DNA of 64,000 nt. It comes from Diabrotica undecimpunctata. Lineage: Eukaryota; Arthropoda; Insecta; Coleoptera; Chrysomelidae. The position numbers and the translations under genes were made by a program. Shown here piece by piece: positions 22,624 to 33,689 of the stretch (position 1 is its first letter; every line of letters starts with the position of its first letter). The notes beneath the pieces are model-generated. The model was not told the DNA's origin. It did no database searches and saw only the letters and a program-made list of their open reading frames with translations. The DNA lies in NCBI RefSeq assembly GCF_040954645.1, contig NC_092808.1, forward strand, positions 118,150,049 to 118,214,048, written 5' to 3'.

Positions 22624-23711
22624 CTTGTATATCGATTTCAAACAGGCGTTTGATGGAGTAGATCGACAAAAGATGTTAAAGCAACTATCTATGTTAGGGA
22701 TACCCAATAAGTTGGTTAAACTTATACGAATGACTCTGGAGGGTTCCAAAGCTATGGTGAGAATAGATGGAGATATGACGCAGGCCTTTGATATTGAAAA
22801 TGGAGTTAGACAAGGGGATGCCTTATCAACAACATTTTTAATCTAACTTTAGAAGCTGTTGTTAGAAAACTGGATATAAACGGCTGTATTAATACAAGAT
22901 CTATGCAAATATGCGCATATGCGGATGATGTTGCCATAATAAGCCGCAACAAAAGGGTATTAAGCGAAAAAGTTATAGAACTGAAACGAGAAGCTGCTAC
23001 GTTTGGTCTATATATAAATGAAAGCAAAACAAAATATATGGAGTGCACAAAATCGAATGAACATGAGAATCTGAAGGTAGACAACCATACCTACAAATAT
23101 GCCTCCACTTTTCCCTACTTAGGCTCAATAATAAATGACAATGACAACATCAGTCAAGAAATACAAGCATGGATTCTTAGCGGTAATAAGTGCTTTTATG
23201 CATACAAAGACTTAATGAAAAGTAAGTTACTGAATCGTGAGTCTAAGCTGAGAATCTACAAAACAGTAATTAGACCAGTGGTCACATATGGATGTGAAAC
23301 GGGGACCCTCTCAACCACTGATGAAAATCAACTGAGAATATTTGAGCGCAAAATACTAAGGAAGATATTTGGACCAACCCAATGCAGCGATAGTTCGTGG
23401 AGAATTAAAATGAACCACGAGCTGGATGAACTAATGCAGAGCGCAGATATTGTCAGATTTGTAAAGTCACAAAGGCTAAACTGGCTTGGTCACCTAGAAA
23501 GAATGCCAGATAATCGAGCCGTAAAAGTAGTCCAGAGATGGAAGCCCCAAGGAAACAGAACAAGAGGAAGGCCCCGTAAAAGATGGATAGACGACGTAGA
23601 GAGGGATCTTAAAACCATGAACATCAGGCAGTGGCGAAGGAAAGTATCCGACAGGGACATTGTTAAGCAGGCCAAGACTCACAAAGGGTTGTAGCGCCAT
23701 TAGAAGAAGAA
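22624..23711 (+). mobile_element. Second LINE in the Harbinger element, 16-bp duplication
   Basis: GTTTTTCTCATTAAAA at 22608-22623 is repeated at 23712-23727 and brackets this 1088-bp 5'-truncated LINE. It starts inside the RT palm and ends in a GAAGAAGAA tail. The exact duplication indicates a comparatively recent insertion. Confidence 0.92.
22626..23694 (+). pseudogene. LINE reverse transcriptase, palm to C-terminus
   Basis: The first frame reads YIDFKQAFDGVDRQKMLKQL to GVRQGDALST. After one frameshift near 22845 the second frame continues with LTLEAVVRKL and ICAYADDVAII (catalytic YADD). It then runs through KTKYMEC, YLGSIINDNDNISQEI, VTYGCET and LNWLGHLERMPDNRAVKVV, and ends GRPRKRWIDDVERDL. 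This is the C-terminal half of an insect LINE ORF2. Only one frameshift breaks it. The missing 5' part means it cannot move on its own. Confidence 0.9.
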
Positions 23712-23727
23712 GTTTTTCTCATTAAAA

Positions 23728-23940
23728 ATTTTTTTTGTTTTTAATATTTTTAAGGATGATGAAACGTTGTACTATCTAAATATACATATAATATGTGTAT
23801 CAATATGTATTGGTATAGTTTACTGTAAAATAATTTTTACAAGAGTTTACTAAAAAAATCATGAACGGCAAAATACAAAAGAAAAATATAAAAAAAGACA
23901 ATATTATTACTCTATATACTTACAGTAATACAAGTAAAAA
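23728..23940. other. Harbinger interior, AT-rich
   Basis: No coding content is recognised between the LINE's right target duplication and the piggyBac-like piece. Confidence 0.4.
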
Positions 23941-23959
23941 CTAAATATCCAAAATTAAA

Positions 23960-24480
23960 ATTGGAAACAGAAAATAGAGGGGTTTAAATAATGTTAATTT
24001 TGTTTCTACACAATCGGCACAACATGCCTTTATATGTTCCACACATAACCAGTTTTTACAAAATTGGCAAAAATACCTAGTTTTTCTTTTTTTTTTTACA
24101 ATACTTACACCATCCCCGTTTTCCTGGGGCTGGGTCATCCCTCGTCGTTTGCTCAATTCCAGAAAATTTTGCAGCAAGTAACCGTGATGTTCTCGGTACA
24201 CGCATATTTAGCGCTCGTATTTTATATTTTTCTGGACTAACGCAGTTCCTAAAGACTTCACAAACAATCGACGAGAAGACCGAAATTCTGCATTCGTATT
24301 ATTGGATCTTAGTATATAATAAATGCATTTATAGCTTTAATATTAGCCAAGCCATAGCACAACACAAGAAACGCCCACCACGGGTGGGGTATATCAGGAT
24401 ACTTTTTCAGGTAGCGATTGAAGGGATTCATACAATTTTACCAAATTATGCCAAAGTGTATCATTAAAAGGTACACCGAG
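23960..24480 (-). pseudogene. piggyBac-like transposase C-terminus
   Basis: The minus strand gives, across three frames, YPDIPHPWWAFLVLCYGLAN followed by IKAINAFIIY, then EFRSSRRLFVKSLGTALVQK and a Cys-rich end with spacing C-X2-C (KTRYFCQFCKNWLCVEHIKA). A WW-AF...NA-IIY helix followed by a terminal zinc ribbon is the layout of piggyBac transposases. It lies beside the MADF exon of the Harbinger element, probably inside that gene's intron. It may be an old insertion. The DDD core is absent. Confidence 0.6.
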
Positions 24481-24544
24481 TCTAAGAAAAAAATACAAGA
24501 AGAAAATTAAAAAAATTAAGCAATTTCATTTATACTTGTACTGA

Positions 24545-24730
24545 TGGACCACACCGTGGGATAACGTCAATTAACCCATATTTTTGTAATAATATTTTGT
24601 ACCCTGCATCCCTCTTTGCTTTATTATGATAATCTTTGGATTTAACGTGCCAAAGACATGGCTGATTTTGGTATGCTTAAATAAACTCTTCCAATAATTC
24701 ACGGTTAACCTTTTTCGGATCACTTGTCAT
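24545..24730 (-). pseudogene. MADF-domain exon of the Harbinger accessory gene
   Basis: The minus strand starts MTSDPKKVNRELLEEFI, has one stop, then AYQNQPCLWHVKSKDYHNKA and KRDAGYKILLQKYGLIDVI. This is a MADF DNA-binding domain, the usual second protein of PIF/Harbinger elements, which helps bring the transposase to the ends. The sequence CAAGTATAA at the end may be a splice donor, and TTTTTTCTTAG at about 24483 would be an acceptor. The remainder of this gene is not found. Confidence 0.7.
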
Positions 24731-25196
24731 GACGAAAATTACTCAAATGCTACCCCACAATACAACGGACGCTAACTTGTTCAAGCTTGAGAATCTTGGA
24801 TACACACGTACCGTTTTGCTGGTGCAAGCGCGCCTAATTCAAGCATGCAGCATTAAAACCCGTTCAATCCTCAAGCGGCTTGTACAATCACAAAGCTTGC
24901 ACCACATTTTCCTACAAACATTTAAGCGTGCTTGTACAAAAAGGCTGAACAAGCATGCTGGACAAGCTTGCAGTTGTGTCTGTAGCCACCTTTAGCCGCA
25001 TTCTTCCTTTTCACACGACTTATTATGCACAATATTATCTATAATTTTATTGCATCGTTTTATGTTTCTACTTAATATTTAACGTATACTTTAAAAATAC
25101 AAACCATCCAAAAATTCAAAAATAAATCAAACAACAGCCGTTAACTATTAGTAGACATATTTAAAAAAATATAACAATGATTATTATGAAGAAAAT

Positions 25197-25500
25197 TAGT
25201 ATTTGGAGGAATAACCATTGTTTTTTAGCACAGACTCGCTTCTGTGAGACACGGATTTCACGAGACGGGCCAAATCTTCTGGTGTAATAACTCTAAACCA
25301 GTTTTGAATATCTTCTATCAGTTCTCTCTTGTTACTTGGTTTTCAGCGTGATACTAACACTTTCAGCATTGACTATAGATTTTCTATTGTATTTAGATCG
25401 AAACTATCTCCAGGCGAAGACAGAACAGTAAAGTCATGGTTTCTCAACCATTCCATAGAAGTCTCGACCGTTATGAAGATTCACTGTTGAGCATCCCCAT
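25197..25500 (-). pseudogene. Tc1-like transposase C-terminal fragment
   Basis: The minus strand reads WLRNHDFTVLSSPGDSFDLN, then TIENLWSMLK (third catalytic Glu region), NKRELIEDIQNWFRVITPED, LARLVKSV and VLKNNGYSSKY. It is the last quarter of a Tc1-family transposase. Small frame defects are present and no terminal repeat was found. Confidence 0.7.
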
Positions 25501-25510
25501 CAAACAAATC

Positions 25511-26035
25511 TCTTATAATCGGCGGCAGTATTTATTCATGATGTTTTTTTGCATTAATTTATGATGACCACTTGTATATATACTTCATTTAATAAATTGT
25601 ATAATTAATCAATTCTAGTACAGTAAACTCCCCGGTTTATTTAACTCAAGAGGCCTTTTTACACCATATTCTGCTCAGACGTCTTCCATATATTTCTCTA
25701 TTACTTCTTTCCGTTTTCTTCTATTCTGTACATCGTTATTGGAATCTACCTTTATAATTTTTAAGCCTTTAACATTACGTCACTAAAATTAATTTTTTTA
25801 GTACTTTTAAAATATTAAAAGAAGATCAATACAAAGTTTCATATCTCGATAAATTTACTTTATTTAATAGGCAGTCGTCGAAGATGTTTTAATTGATGAT
25901 TTATTCGTGTCAGAAGTATCATACATTTTAAAGTAGACATGTATGTACATTATATGCAAATAACAACAGTACATACATACCAGATAAAAGGTGTATGTAT
26001 AAAGTTAGGGCAATTGTTAGCCAAACATTGGCGAT
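25511..26035. other. Unassigned spacer
   Basis: No gene or repeat boundary recognised. Confidence 0.3.
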
Positions 26036-26039
26036 ATCA

Positions 26040-26300
26040 AGCTAATTTGGTATAGCGCAAACCAGGTCTTCCATTGAGCATGTGGCTAGGCATATGGTGT
26101 TATAGTGTTCTACACCTTATGATTAACATATAGAACATCTTAATCATAAGGTGTTCTATAGTTTGCTCTTCTCCACAGTTGCATAGGACCGACTCACGGG
26201 GGAAGTCCCTTTTATTCGGTTGGATCTGGATCTTGTCAACCCAGCACTAAGTCTATCGAACGCTTTACATGTCGTCCATCCTTCTTTGTGTCCAGGTGAG
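26040..26300 (-). pseudogene. LINE ORF2 C-terminal fragment
   Basis: The minus strand reads GWTTCKAFDRLSAGLTRSRS, then RESVLCNCGEEQTIEHLM and HMLNGRPGL. The CNCGEEQTIEHL zinc-knuckle-like motif is typical of the end of insect LINE polyproteins. An inverted duplication (ACACCTTATGATTAA and its inverse at 26110-26155) interrupts it. Confidence 0.55.
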
Positions 26301-27750
26301 AGGTTCTCAGAGGTCATCATCTATTAATTTCTGTTGTAAATTACTTTTGACTGCTGCAAAAAACTGCTTTTCAACTCTAACCGACAGGATAATTCAGAAT
26401 GACTTAGGTTGATGCTTAAAGCTATACTAGTTATCTACAGAAATATTATAAAAAAAACCACCCAACATTCCTTTTTGAGAACGATGGTTCTAATATGTAA
26501 ATTAACGTTAAAAAAGATACCTTAACAATAAAAGAATAGTAATTTCTAGGTGGAATCGACAAAAATTGATAAAAATATAGTTTTATTGTTCCAATATACA
26601 CATATTGGCACATATTAATTAAGCGAACTTATTTAATTCCCGTTCAAGAACGAATTCGAAACAAAGCGATCAAGTTTTCAACTTTATTAGCCAATAAAGG
26701 TTCTTTAGAAATTAAATGAATAACCTAAAGTAAAAGAATTCACAAAAATTCAACTTTATTTAAACTGCATTTTAAAAATTTTTGTCAAACATCCAGTGAC
26801 AGGATAATTTTCTGTCGAATAAATAGAAACAAGACTTAAATGCTCCGGTTTAATAAATTCTATTACTCTTCTTAAATTGTCTGCTCAAATAATATTTAGC
26901 CATTGAAGCTAGGCACTAACAAAACATTTCAGTTGAAAAGAAAGTACGGTGGTATTTCTGATGCTAATTCAATTTTTCTTTTAAAAATCACGAACCGAAT
27001 TTCGATGAAAATAAATTTTAATGTCACAAGTAAAGTCTCCCTCGTAAAGATTTCAGTCGCTCATCGTAAATTTTAGAAATACTGATCCTCGAGTGATGTT
27101 GCCTCTCTCCACTATTCGGCAGTCATTGCATTAAGAACGGGAGCTATTGTGTCGTCGCACATGTCAATTTGCAGCTTTTACGACTTTGTCACAGGATGTG
27201 GCAACGTTTTTCAAAGACCGATTTTATTTTCCTTATTATATTATCACCATTTTATTTCATATTAAATAGGTACGATTAAAAAAGCAGGATGTATTAAACG
27301 TGTAGACTACGGAAATGGAAATAAACGTGTCGCTTATACTTATTTATATCGTTTCTATAGTTTTAATCAACTTTTAAAATACAAAACTATGAACTTAAGT
27401 CTATTCTAGTTTTCTTAAGGGTGGATTCTATAAATAAATGCTGCGAAACATACAGGGCGGTCCTTAAATAATGCATAGAAATTAGAAATTAGTTACATTC
27501 GGGTTTAATTGGTACTGTCGTGTCATAATTAAATAGTGTTCAATTATTAGAGACACTGCAATTAAATACTAGGACAAATCCCAGGAAAGAAATTTAAGAA
27601 TAGTTCAAAATAAAATAAATACAACACTGTATAAAGAAAGTACACACTAGTATACACGGTATAAAGGGTAGTAAGATCATACGTCTGATTAGTCTTGAAA
27701 ATTACAAGGTACAAGAATTAATTACAAATTACAAAAAACCAAGCGAAAGT
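26301..27750. other. Unassigned AT-rich region
   Basis: No gene is seen. Near 27455 the words ACAGGGCGGTCC resemble the ACAGGG-type ends found on some IS630/Tc1-like elements, but no partner end was found. Confidence 0.3.
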
Positions 27751-27789
27751 AGTTGTAGCAAAAACTAAAACAGAAGCCTATACAAATCT

Positions 27790-29875
27790 ATCAGAAGCCT
27801 ATAGAAATCTAATCAGAAGTTGAAATAGAACATTTTTATGAACAACTCAAACAACTTCTACAATACACAAGAAAGGAAGAAATTACTATAACAATGAGTG
27901 ATTTAAATGCAAAGATAGGAATAGGCTGAGTCGACAATATGATAAGTGATTATGGTTTAGGAATAAGGAACGCTAGGGGCGACAGATTGGCTCAATTTTG
28001 TCAAGAAGAAAACCGAGCGATTATGAACACATGGTTTCGGTTACCACCCCGTAGACTGTATACCTGGAGGTCACCACAGGATAATGAACAAAATTGCATT
28101 AGATCGACTTTATTCTAACCAATCTAAGATTTAGAAATTCCATTGTAAGCGTTAAGACTTTTCCTGGAGCAGATGTCCCCTCAGCCCATAACCTCCTTGT
28201 CTCAAAAATGAAACTGAGGATAAAAAAGATAATAAAATCCAAAAGTGCTAAGTGTGAATACTCAGTTACTCAAGATAAATGAAATCCGTGCTGAGGCGTC
28301 AACTTTATCAATCAAGAAATGATGAAATTAACATCAGAAAAGAAAAACACCGAGAATGTGAACATTATGTGGAGTAAAATTAAAGATTCTGTTATAAAAA
28401 CACAGAAAGAAACTCTACAAAAAAAAACAGAAAGCCGAAAACTTCTGATGACTCAAGAAATACTGGAAATCATGGTACAAAGAAGAAAATATAGAAACAA
28501 AAACCCAAATAAGTACAGAGAAAAACATAAATTAATAAGGAACAAAATAAAAGAAGCTAAGGAAAAATGGATGATGGAAACATGCATCGAAGTGGAAGAA
28601 TTGTAGAAAAGTATGATCATTATAATTTACATAAAACAGTCAAAGAATTATCTGGAAAATCACGAACAAATACACCTAACCGATAAATTGACAAAAACAA
28701 TAAACCTACTAATAACCCAATTGAAATAAAACAGAGGATGGACTAAATAGCTCCAATAATATTAAAATCTGAAGTCCAACATGCTATAAACAACTCAAAA
28801 TCTGGCAGAGCCCCTGGGCCAGATGAAGTTCATATCGAGCTGATTAAACTTATAGACGAAGACAATTTAAGTGCAATAACTATACTCTTTAACAACATAT
28901 ACAAATCTGGTGAGATACCTACAGCTACTGCTATCGACCTTTGTTCCGCTACCAAAAACCAAGAAACCCAAACACTGTAATGATTATAGATTAATCAGCT
29001 TAATGTCACACTTATTAAAAACATTTTTAAAGATTATACCTGCAAGAATATTCAGAAAGTGCGAAGCGGATATGAGTAATAGACAGTTTGGCTTTCGTAA
29101 CGTCTTCGGGACAGTGGAAGCTCTGTATAGTTTCAACTCTTGCCCAAAAATCTCGAGACCAACAAAAAGAGCTTTTCGTTGCGTTTATAGACTATGAGAA
29201 AGCTTTTGACAAAGTTAAACATAACATTCTCATGGAATGTCTAAAGAGAAAAGGACTCAACAAAAATGACATTTACATAGTGAGAAATCTCTATTAGAAT
29301 CAACAGGCTGTGGTAACATTAGATGGAAATAGCACGGATGCGCAACAGAAGTAAAGGGGAGAGATATGGCTGTGTACTTTCACCATTACTATTTAATATA
29401 TATTTTAAAGAGTTATTTATGCAAACACTTGAAAATTGTACAGAAGGGATCAATATAAATGGTGAAAATATAAATAACATCCGTTATGCTGACGATACAG
29501 TCATTATCGCTGAAAGTGAGACAGACCTGCAGACGTTACTAAACACAATTTGTGATACTGGAGAACAGTTTGGTTTAACAATAAACATAAAGAAAACAAA
29601 AACCATGGTTATCAGTAAGAGGGGAAAGTCATTACAAGGATCCACAAAAAAAAGAAGATATTGAGCAAGTGGACAAAATGAAATACATAGGAGTCTGGAT
29701 TACGGAAGATCTGAATCCGAAATCAGAAATTCGCTCAAGAATAGAGCAATCAAGAGCAGACTTTTTGAAGATGAGGAAATTTCTGAGTAACCAAAGACTC
29801 AATCTGCAAATCCGATATCGGATGGTAAAATGTTATATCCACTATATTCTTCTTTATGGTGTCGAATTCTGAGGG
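27790..29875 (+). pseudogene. Degenerate LINE with endonuclease and RT
   Basis: The + strand carries an APE-type endonuclease (EIEHFYEQLKQLLQYTRKEE, MSDLNAKIG, YGLGIRNARGDRLAQFCQEE, LPPRRLYTW). It continues with a linker (KNTENVNIMWSKIKDSVIKT), KSGRAPGPDEVHIELIKLI and the RT. The RT includes CNDYRLISLMSHLLKTFLK, FVAFIDYEKAFDKVKHNILM, LSPLLFNIYFKELFM, INNIRYADDTVIIAE and YIGVWITEDLNPKSEIRS. It resembles the LINE at 19443-21554 and may be the same family. Many stops and shifts are present. It is cut off near 29875 where another LINE tail begins. Confidence 0.85.
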
Positions 29876-29876
29876 T

Positions 29877-30090
29877 TACTTTAGACAGGACTTTGTCGTT
29901 TAAAAAAGACATGGTGGTTCCCACCATAGCCATATACCTCCGTCTGTTCTACGAAGACAAGAGGCCTTGATAAAAGAGTATTCAAACAAAAATAATAACT
30001 TAAAACTTCCAATCCATGAAGATATCCAAAGTTTAGCAGCAAACCGACTTAAATCCGGAAAACCAATAATAGTAGCAGCCCCAATAGCTA
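29877..30090 (+). pseudogene. Jockey-type LINE tail fused to the previous LINE
   Basis: The + strand reads LRVTLDRTLSFK, then IPPSVLRRQEALIKEYSNKN and LKLPIHEDIQSLAANRL. This is the C-terminal region of a different, Jockey-like polyprotein. The join to the preceding LINE is abrupt, as expected from overlapping insertions or recombination. Confidence 0.55.
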
Positions 30091-30348
30091 ACAGCTGATG
30101 ACTTCAATGTCACCTCCAGGTGGCATACGCTGTGGACTGAACCAGCTCCACCCACAATATACAAGTTTCTACTAGTACAAGTATACCTCTACTAGTTTTA
30201 TCTCGTTTTATTTCACAACCTATTAGGTTTTCCATCTTTTGCGGTATTTTGCCGGTTCTTAACGCACTCATTACTGAATATAATATAGTTCCATCGTAAA
30301 GTACGGCTAAAATACAGTAAAAATGCTAGATATGTTATATATTAATTG

Positions 30349-30350
<2 letters not shown>

Positions 30351-30395
<45 letters not shown>
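30351..30395. repeat. (TA)n microsatellite
   Basis: A nearly pure TA dinucleotide run between two non-coding repeat blocks. Confidence 0.95.
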
Positions 30396-30419
30396 ATATA
30401 TAATTATATATTAAAAAGT

Positions 30420-31060
30420 TTATAGTTTACGACTTACAATGTTACAATTTTAAGTCGAAAAATCGACGATTTTGCCTTTTAGTCCTCATAACTTTTTACA
30501 TAGTGCATATTTCTCTAAAAGCTGCACATAAATAGAAAGTTTGAACATTTTTGACAATTTACTATTGAAAATTTACAAAAGATTTAAACAAAATTAAGCT
30601 ATAAACTTTGAAAATCTGGCTAATGGAAGTTGTAAAAAAACTCAAAATGAACATTTTAGGTTTTGGCTCAGCTCGCATCATTTATCATCATCATCATTTA
30701 TCATTATAAATAAAAAAGTTTATAGTTAAAATTTTGCGTCAAAAAGTGGTGAATTAATTTGTTTTATAAGTTTTAGGCAAAATTGAGCCGTACACGTTGC
30801 CAGTTTATTTAATAAACGTTATAGAACAATTCCTAACGAACATTTTAAGGTTTAGTAAATATTTCTATGTTAATTCTTTTAGATTAACATAGAAACATTT
30901 ATCAAATCTTAACTATTCATTTTGAGTTGTTCTATAAATTCCATTAACCAAATTTTTAAAATGTATATCTTAATTTTCTTTAAATCTCTTCTAAACAAAT
31001 TAGTTCTCAACTTTTTAGTGAAATTTTTAATGTTTAATAGTTTAATAGTAAACTTTTTTA
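30420..31060. mobile_element. Decayed foldback element
   Basis: The segments at 30530-30670 and 30925-31060 are diverged inverted copies (for example TCTGGCTAATGGAAGTTGT against the inverse of CCATTAACC and neighbours at 30945-30955). A tighter pair of about 55-bp arms lies at 30820-30872 and 30882-30945 around TCTTTTAG. The first part (30440-30560) is also similar to 49360-49480, including TCCTCATAACTT and AGCTGCACATAAATAGAAAG. It is non-coding. Confidence 0.55.
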
Positions 31061-31215
31061 TTAATACAGATAAAGTAATTGTGCAAATGGATGATGCAAT
31101 AATAATGTTTGAAAAATTATATCACGCTTCCTTGGAGGTCGGACAAAAGATTAATATGAACAAGATGAAGATGCAAATAATGACTAATCTGGTGCTAAAT
31201 CGAAATATTGCTGTT
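31060..31215 (+). pseudogene. LINE reverse transcriptase scrap
   Basis: The frame reads DDAIIMFEKLYHASLEVGQK, INMNKMKMQIMTNLVLN, which matches the segment just after YADD in insect LINE RTs (an LN-AS-EVGLKIN--KTKVMTN pattern). Flanks are unrelated. Confidence 0.6.
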
Positions 31216-31815
31216 GATATACTAAAAAAATTTTTAATTGAAGGTGATTCCTTGGCAACATCGCACTTAACGAAGCTCTTAACGATAACTTTTCGACGAA
31301 ATCATATTCCAGTTATCAATTTTGAAGAGGCGTACCAAAAAATTTTAATTATTTATTTAAACACATATAATAGGTAATTATGTACGTAAAAATTAAATCT
31401 AAGACCGATATAATTATTAAATTATCATGTGTCTTTTGACAGGTATCTTATAGTTGTCTAACAAATTAAAGTAAAATTTTATTCTTATTAGAGAGTACCT
31501 AATACAGAACTTCAAAAAACAGAAAACTTTAGAAAATACTTATTTTTTCATTAGGCTAAACAATCTGAAATTTTAACATACGATCTCGTCATTACACATC
31601 ATTCTCTATTTATAGAATTGCTATGTGCTGTAAACGTTATATTTGTTTTTTTTTTAGCTTAATTTGAAAGTTTCCTTGTGTTTATTTGTTTATATAAATA
31701 TAAAAATATATTATGAAGTTCATATAAATTAAAATGAAGTAAGCTAAACTATTATCATATGAATGCGTGTATATAGTAGTGCATTTGTTTATTTCAGTAA
31801 ATTCTCGAAATATGA
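31216..31815. other. Unassigned, AT-rich
   Basis: The open frame from the RT scrap continues to 31377 (ending FEEAYQKILIIYLNTYNR) without recognised homology. The rest is non-coding. Confidence 0.3.
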
Positions 31816-32680
31816 AATGAAGATGGCACTAACTACTAAAGAGTTAATAGCTTTGCTAGAAGAAGACTCAGATTGTGCAAATGCTGATTCACTTAATGTG
31901 GTTTATTTGCCGCCGAGATTAGATTAGAAAGTTTCTGATCTAGAAGACATTGATGATAATATTATTTGTGAAGAATCAATAAAATCGGATATTGCAGGTA
32001 CATATGAAATACAAGTCATTGGGAATTCTGACGATTCTGATTATGATATTCCTCTGAACCACAGATAAAACGTCCAAAGAAAAAACCAGGCAAAAATAGT
32101 AAATACAAATTTGTCTCAACAACAGATACTCCTTCGTGCTCAGTAGTAATTCAACATCAGTCTGATTGATATTTAGACAATATAAAAGCTAACCATGGAA
32201 GCAAGTCATATATTGAAGTTTTTTTACTTTTTTTTGATAAAAAAGTAATTGAGAGCATTCTATATTTTACAAATATTTATGCATCGCAGAATAACCGTCA
32301 CGATTTTGAAATGAATAACATAGATTAAAAAAAAATGATTAGCATATGTATATTATCTGGTTCACACTCTGCTTCAAGTTGATATGCATTGGTCAAAGGA
32401 TAAGGATAAACAAGTGCATATTATAAGAGAAAGTCTGAGCCGACATATATTTATATTTATAATTTATAATAGTGAAGAAACCGCTACATCAGTGTCAAAC
32501 TTAGTACATGGACGTCAATCTAAATTTGCTTTACCAGATGAAACCAGATTCGACAATATTGGCCACATTACAAAAAGAGATGATAGGGGGATGTGCAAAA
32601 GTAATACTATTTATTTATGTAAAAGGTGTAGAATGCATCTACACCCCGAATGTTTCGAAAATTTTTACCTTAAAATTTAA
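31816..32680 (+). pseudogene. piggyBac-like transposase, internally deleted
   Basis: It opens MKMALTTKELIALLEEDSDC, then acidic VSDLEDIDDNI and DIAGTYEIQVIGNSDDSDYD, the acidic N-terminus of piggyBac-like proteins. After shifts come KSYIEVF, VIESILYFTNIYASQNN and MHWSKDKDKQVHIIRESLSR (the start of the DDE fold). The sequence then jumps to the C-terminal LPDETRFDNIGHI and a zinc ribbon (CKSNTIYLCKRCRMHLHPEC, FENFY). The whole DDD catalytic core is missing, so this is a deletion derivative. A fitting right terminus occurs at 32775-32798. Confidence 0.7.
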
Positions 32681-32774
32681 TATACATTTAAGATACAATA
32701 TGTAGTGGATACAATGAGTCTTAATTTATGTGTTTTTAATACAATCTAATAAATTAATTGTCAAATTTCTCTTT

Positions 32775-32802
32775 GTATATTGAGCGGCCGTTAATGGGTT
32801 AA
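32775..32802. other. piggyBac-type right terminus with TTAA
   Basis: Read inward from the right, TTAA (32799-32802) is followed by CCCATTAACGGCCGCTCA. piggyBac elements have TTAA targets and ends starting with CCC. It lies about 100 bp after the piggyBac-like gene. The matching left end was not found. Confidence 0.6.
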
Positions 32803-33640
32803 TACTATATAAAGAATAAACTCGCCTCAAATTTACTTTACTTACCTCAAAACTATTTTGTTAATAATAATAGTTATTTAACCAACAAGTGTATTAATAA
32901 GGGCGATTAACAATTGAGATATATCAACGCGCGAGCGAAGCGAGTGCGTTAATATTCGAGATTGTTAATCGCCATTTTAATTCATGAGTTAGTTACAAAA
33001 CTTTTCCGTGGACCGTACTTTTCAGAAATAAGGATATCTTAGTTTAAATATTTATTTATTTAACGATAAACAACAATTTTTTCAGCTTTCGTTGACTTTA
33101 TTCAAAGTTTCCTTAGTGGTAGTTTTATTATAGTAAACATTAATATTCGAAATGGTACAATTACTGAAATTAAAGGAAGATATTGATAAATAATTATCTG
33201 GTGTATAGCATTTTGACAAATTTTTATTTAAGTCTTCTTGGACCTCTGTAAATTCTGTGATAGAAGAAGTTAAATTCTGGTGGAGTTAAATTAAACTCTT
33301 CGTCAATATCCATCCTTTGATTTTTCAAATACACAGGATTTTAAACAATGAGGTAAATAATGACATACAATGACAGATAGTACTAACATCGGCTACTTCA
33401 TTTTAAATTAATTTTTTAGTGGGTTTATAAATAGGTATATGTTTGGTTGCCTACACCACAGGTCACTGCCAATCTCAGAGCGTTTAATTAATTTATGCAA
33501 GCAATGTATGTTGTGTTGCCTATAATAAAATCGTTCATTAATAGAAAATCATTCATATACACTAGTGAATCGCACCAATTTATATTGTTACGGGGGCAAA
33601 TTTTATGGGAAATATCTTACTTTTTCACTTATTTACATGG
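32803..33640. other. Non-coding region with a strong hairpin
   Basis: Apart from the hairpin at 32902-32973, no feature is supported. Confidence 0.4.
32902..32973. repeat. Imperfect 29-bp hairpin, GC-rich loop
   Basis: GGCGATTAACAAT at 32902 pairs with ATTGTTAATCGCC ending at 32973. Pairing continues inward with a few mismatches to about 32930 and 32945. The loop GCGAGCGAAGCGAGT is GC-rich in AT-rich surroundings. Confidence 0.75.
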
Positions 33641-33689
33641 GCGAAGCATACACAATAAAAATGACCCCGGTAGTAGATTAGTCACCTTT

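Larger units (their letters stand above)
18842..24991 (+). mobile_element. PIF/Harbinger element opened by nested insertions
   Basis: Inverted ends AGGCGGTTACAGACAGAACT at 18842 and the matching inverse of AGGTGGCTACAGACACAACT ending at 24991 extend over about 75 bp. TTA flanks both ends (18839-18841 and 24992-24994), the 3-bp target site of this superfamily. The transposase reads inward from the left on + and a MADF-domain gene reads inward from the right on the minus strand. Two LINEs and other insertions fill the middle, which expands the element to 6.15 kb. Confidence 0.9.
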
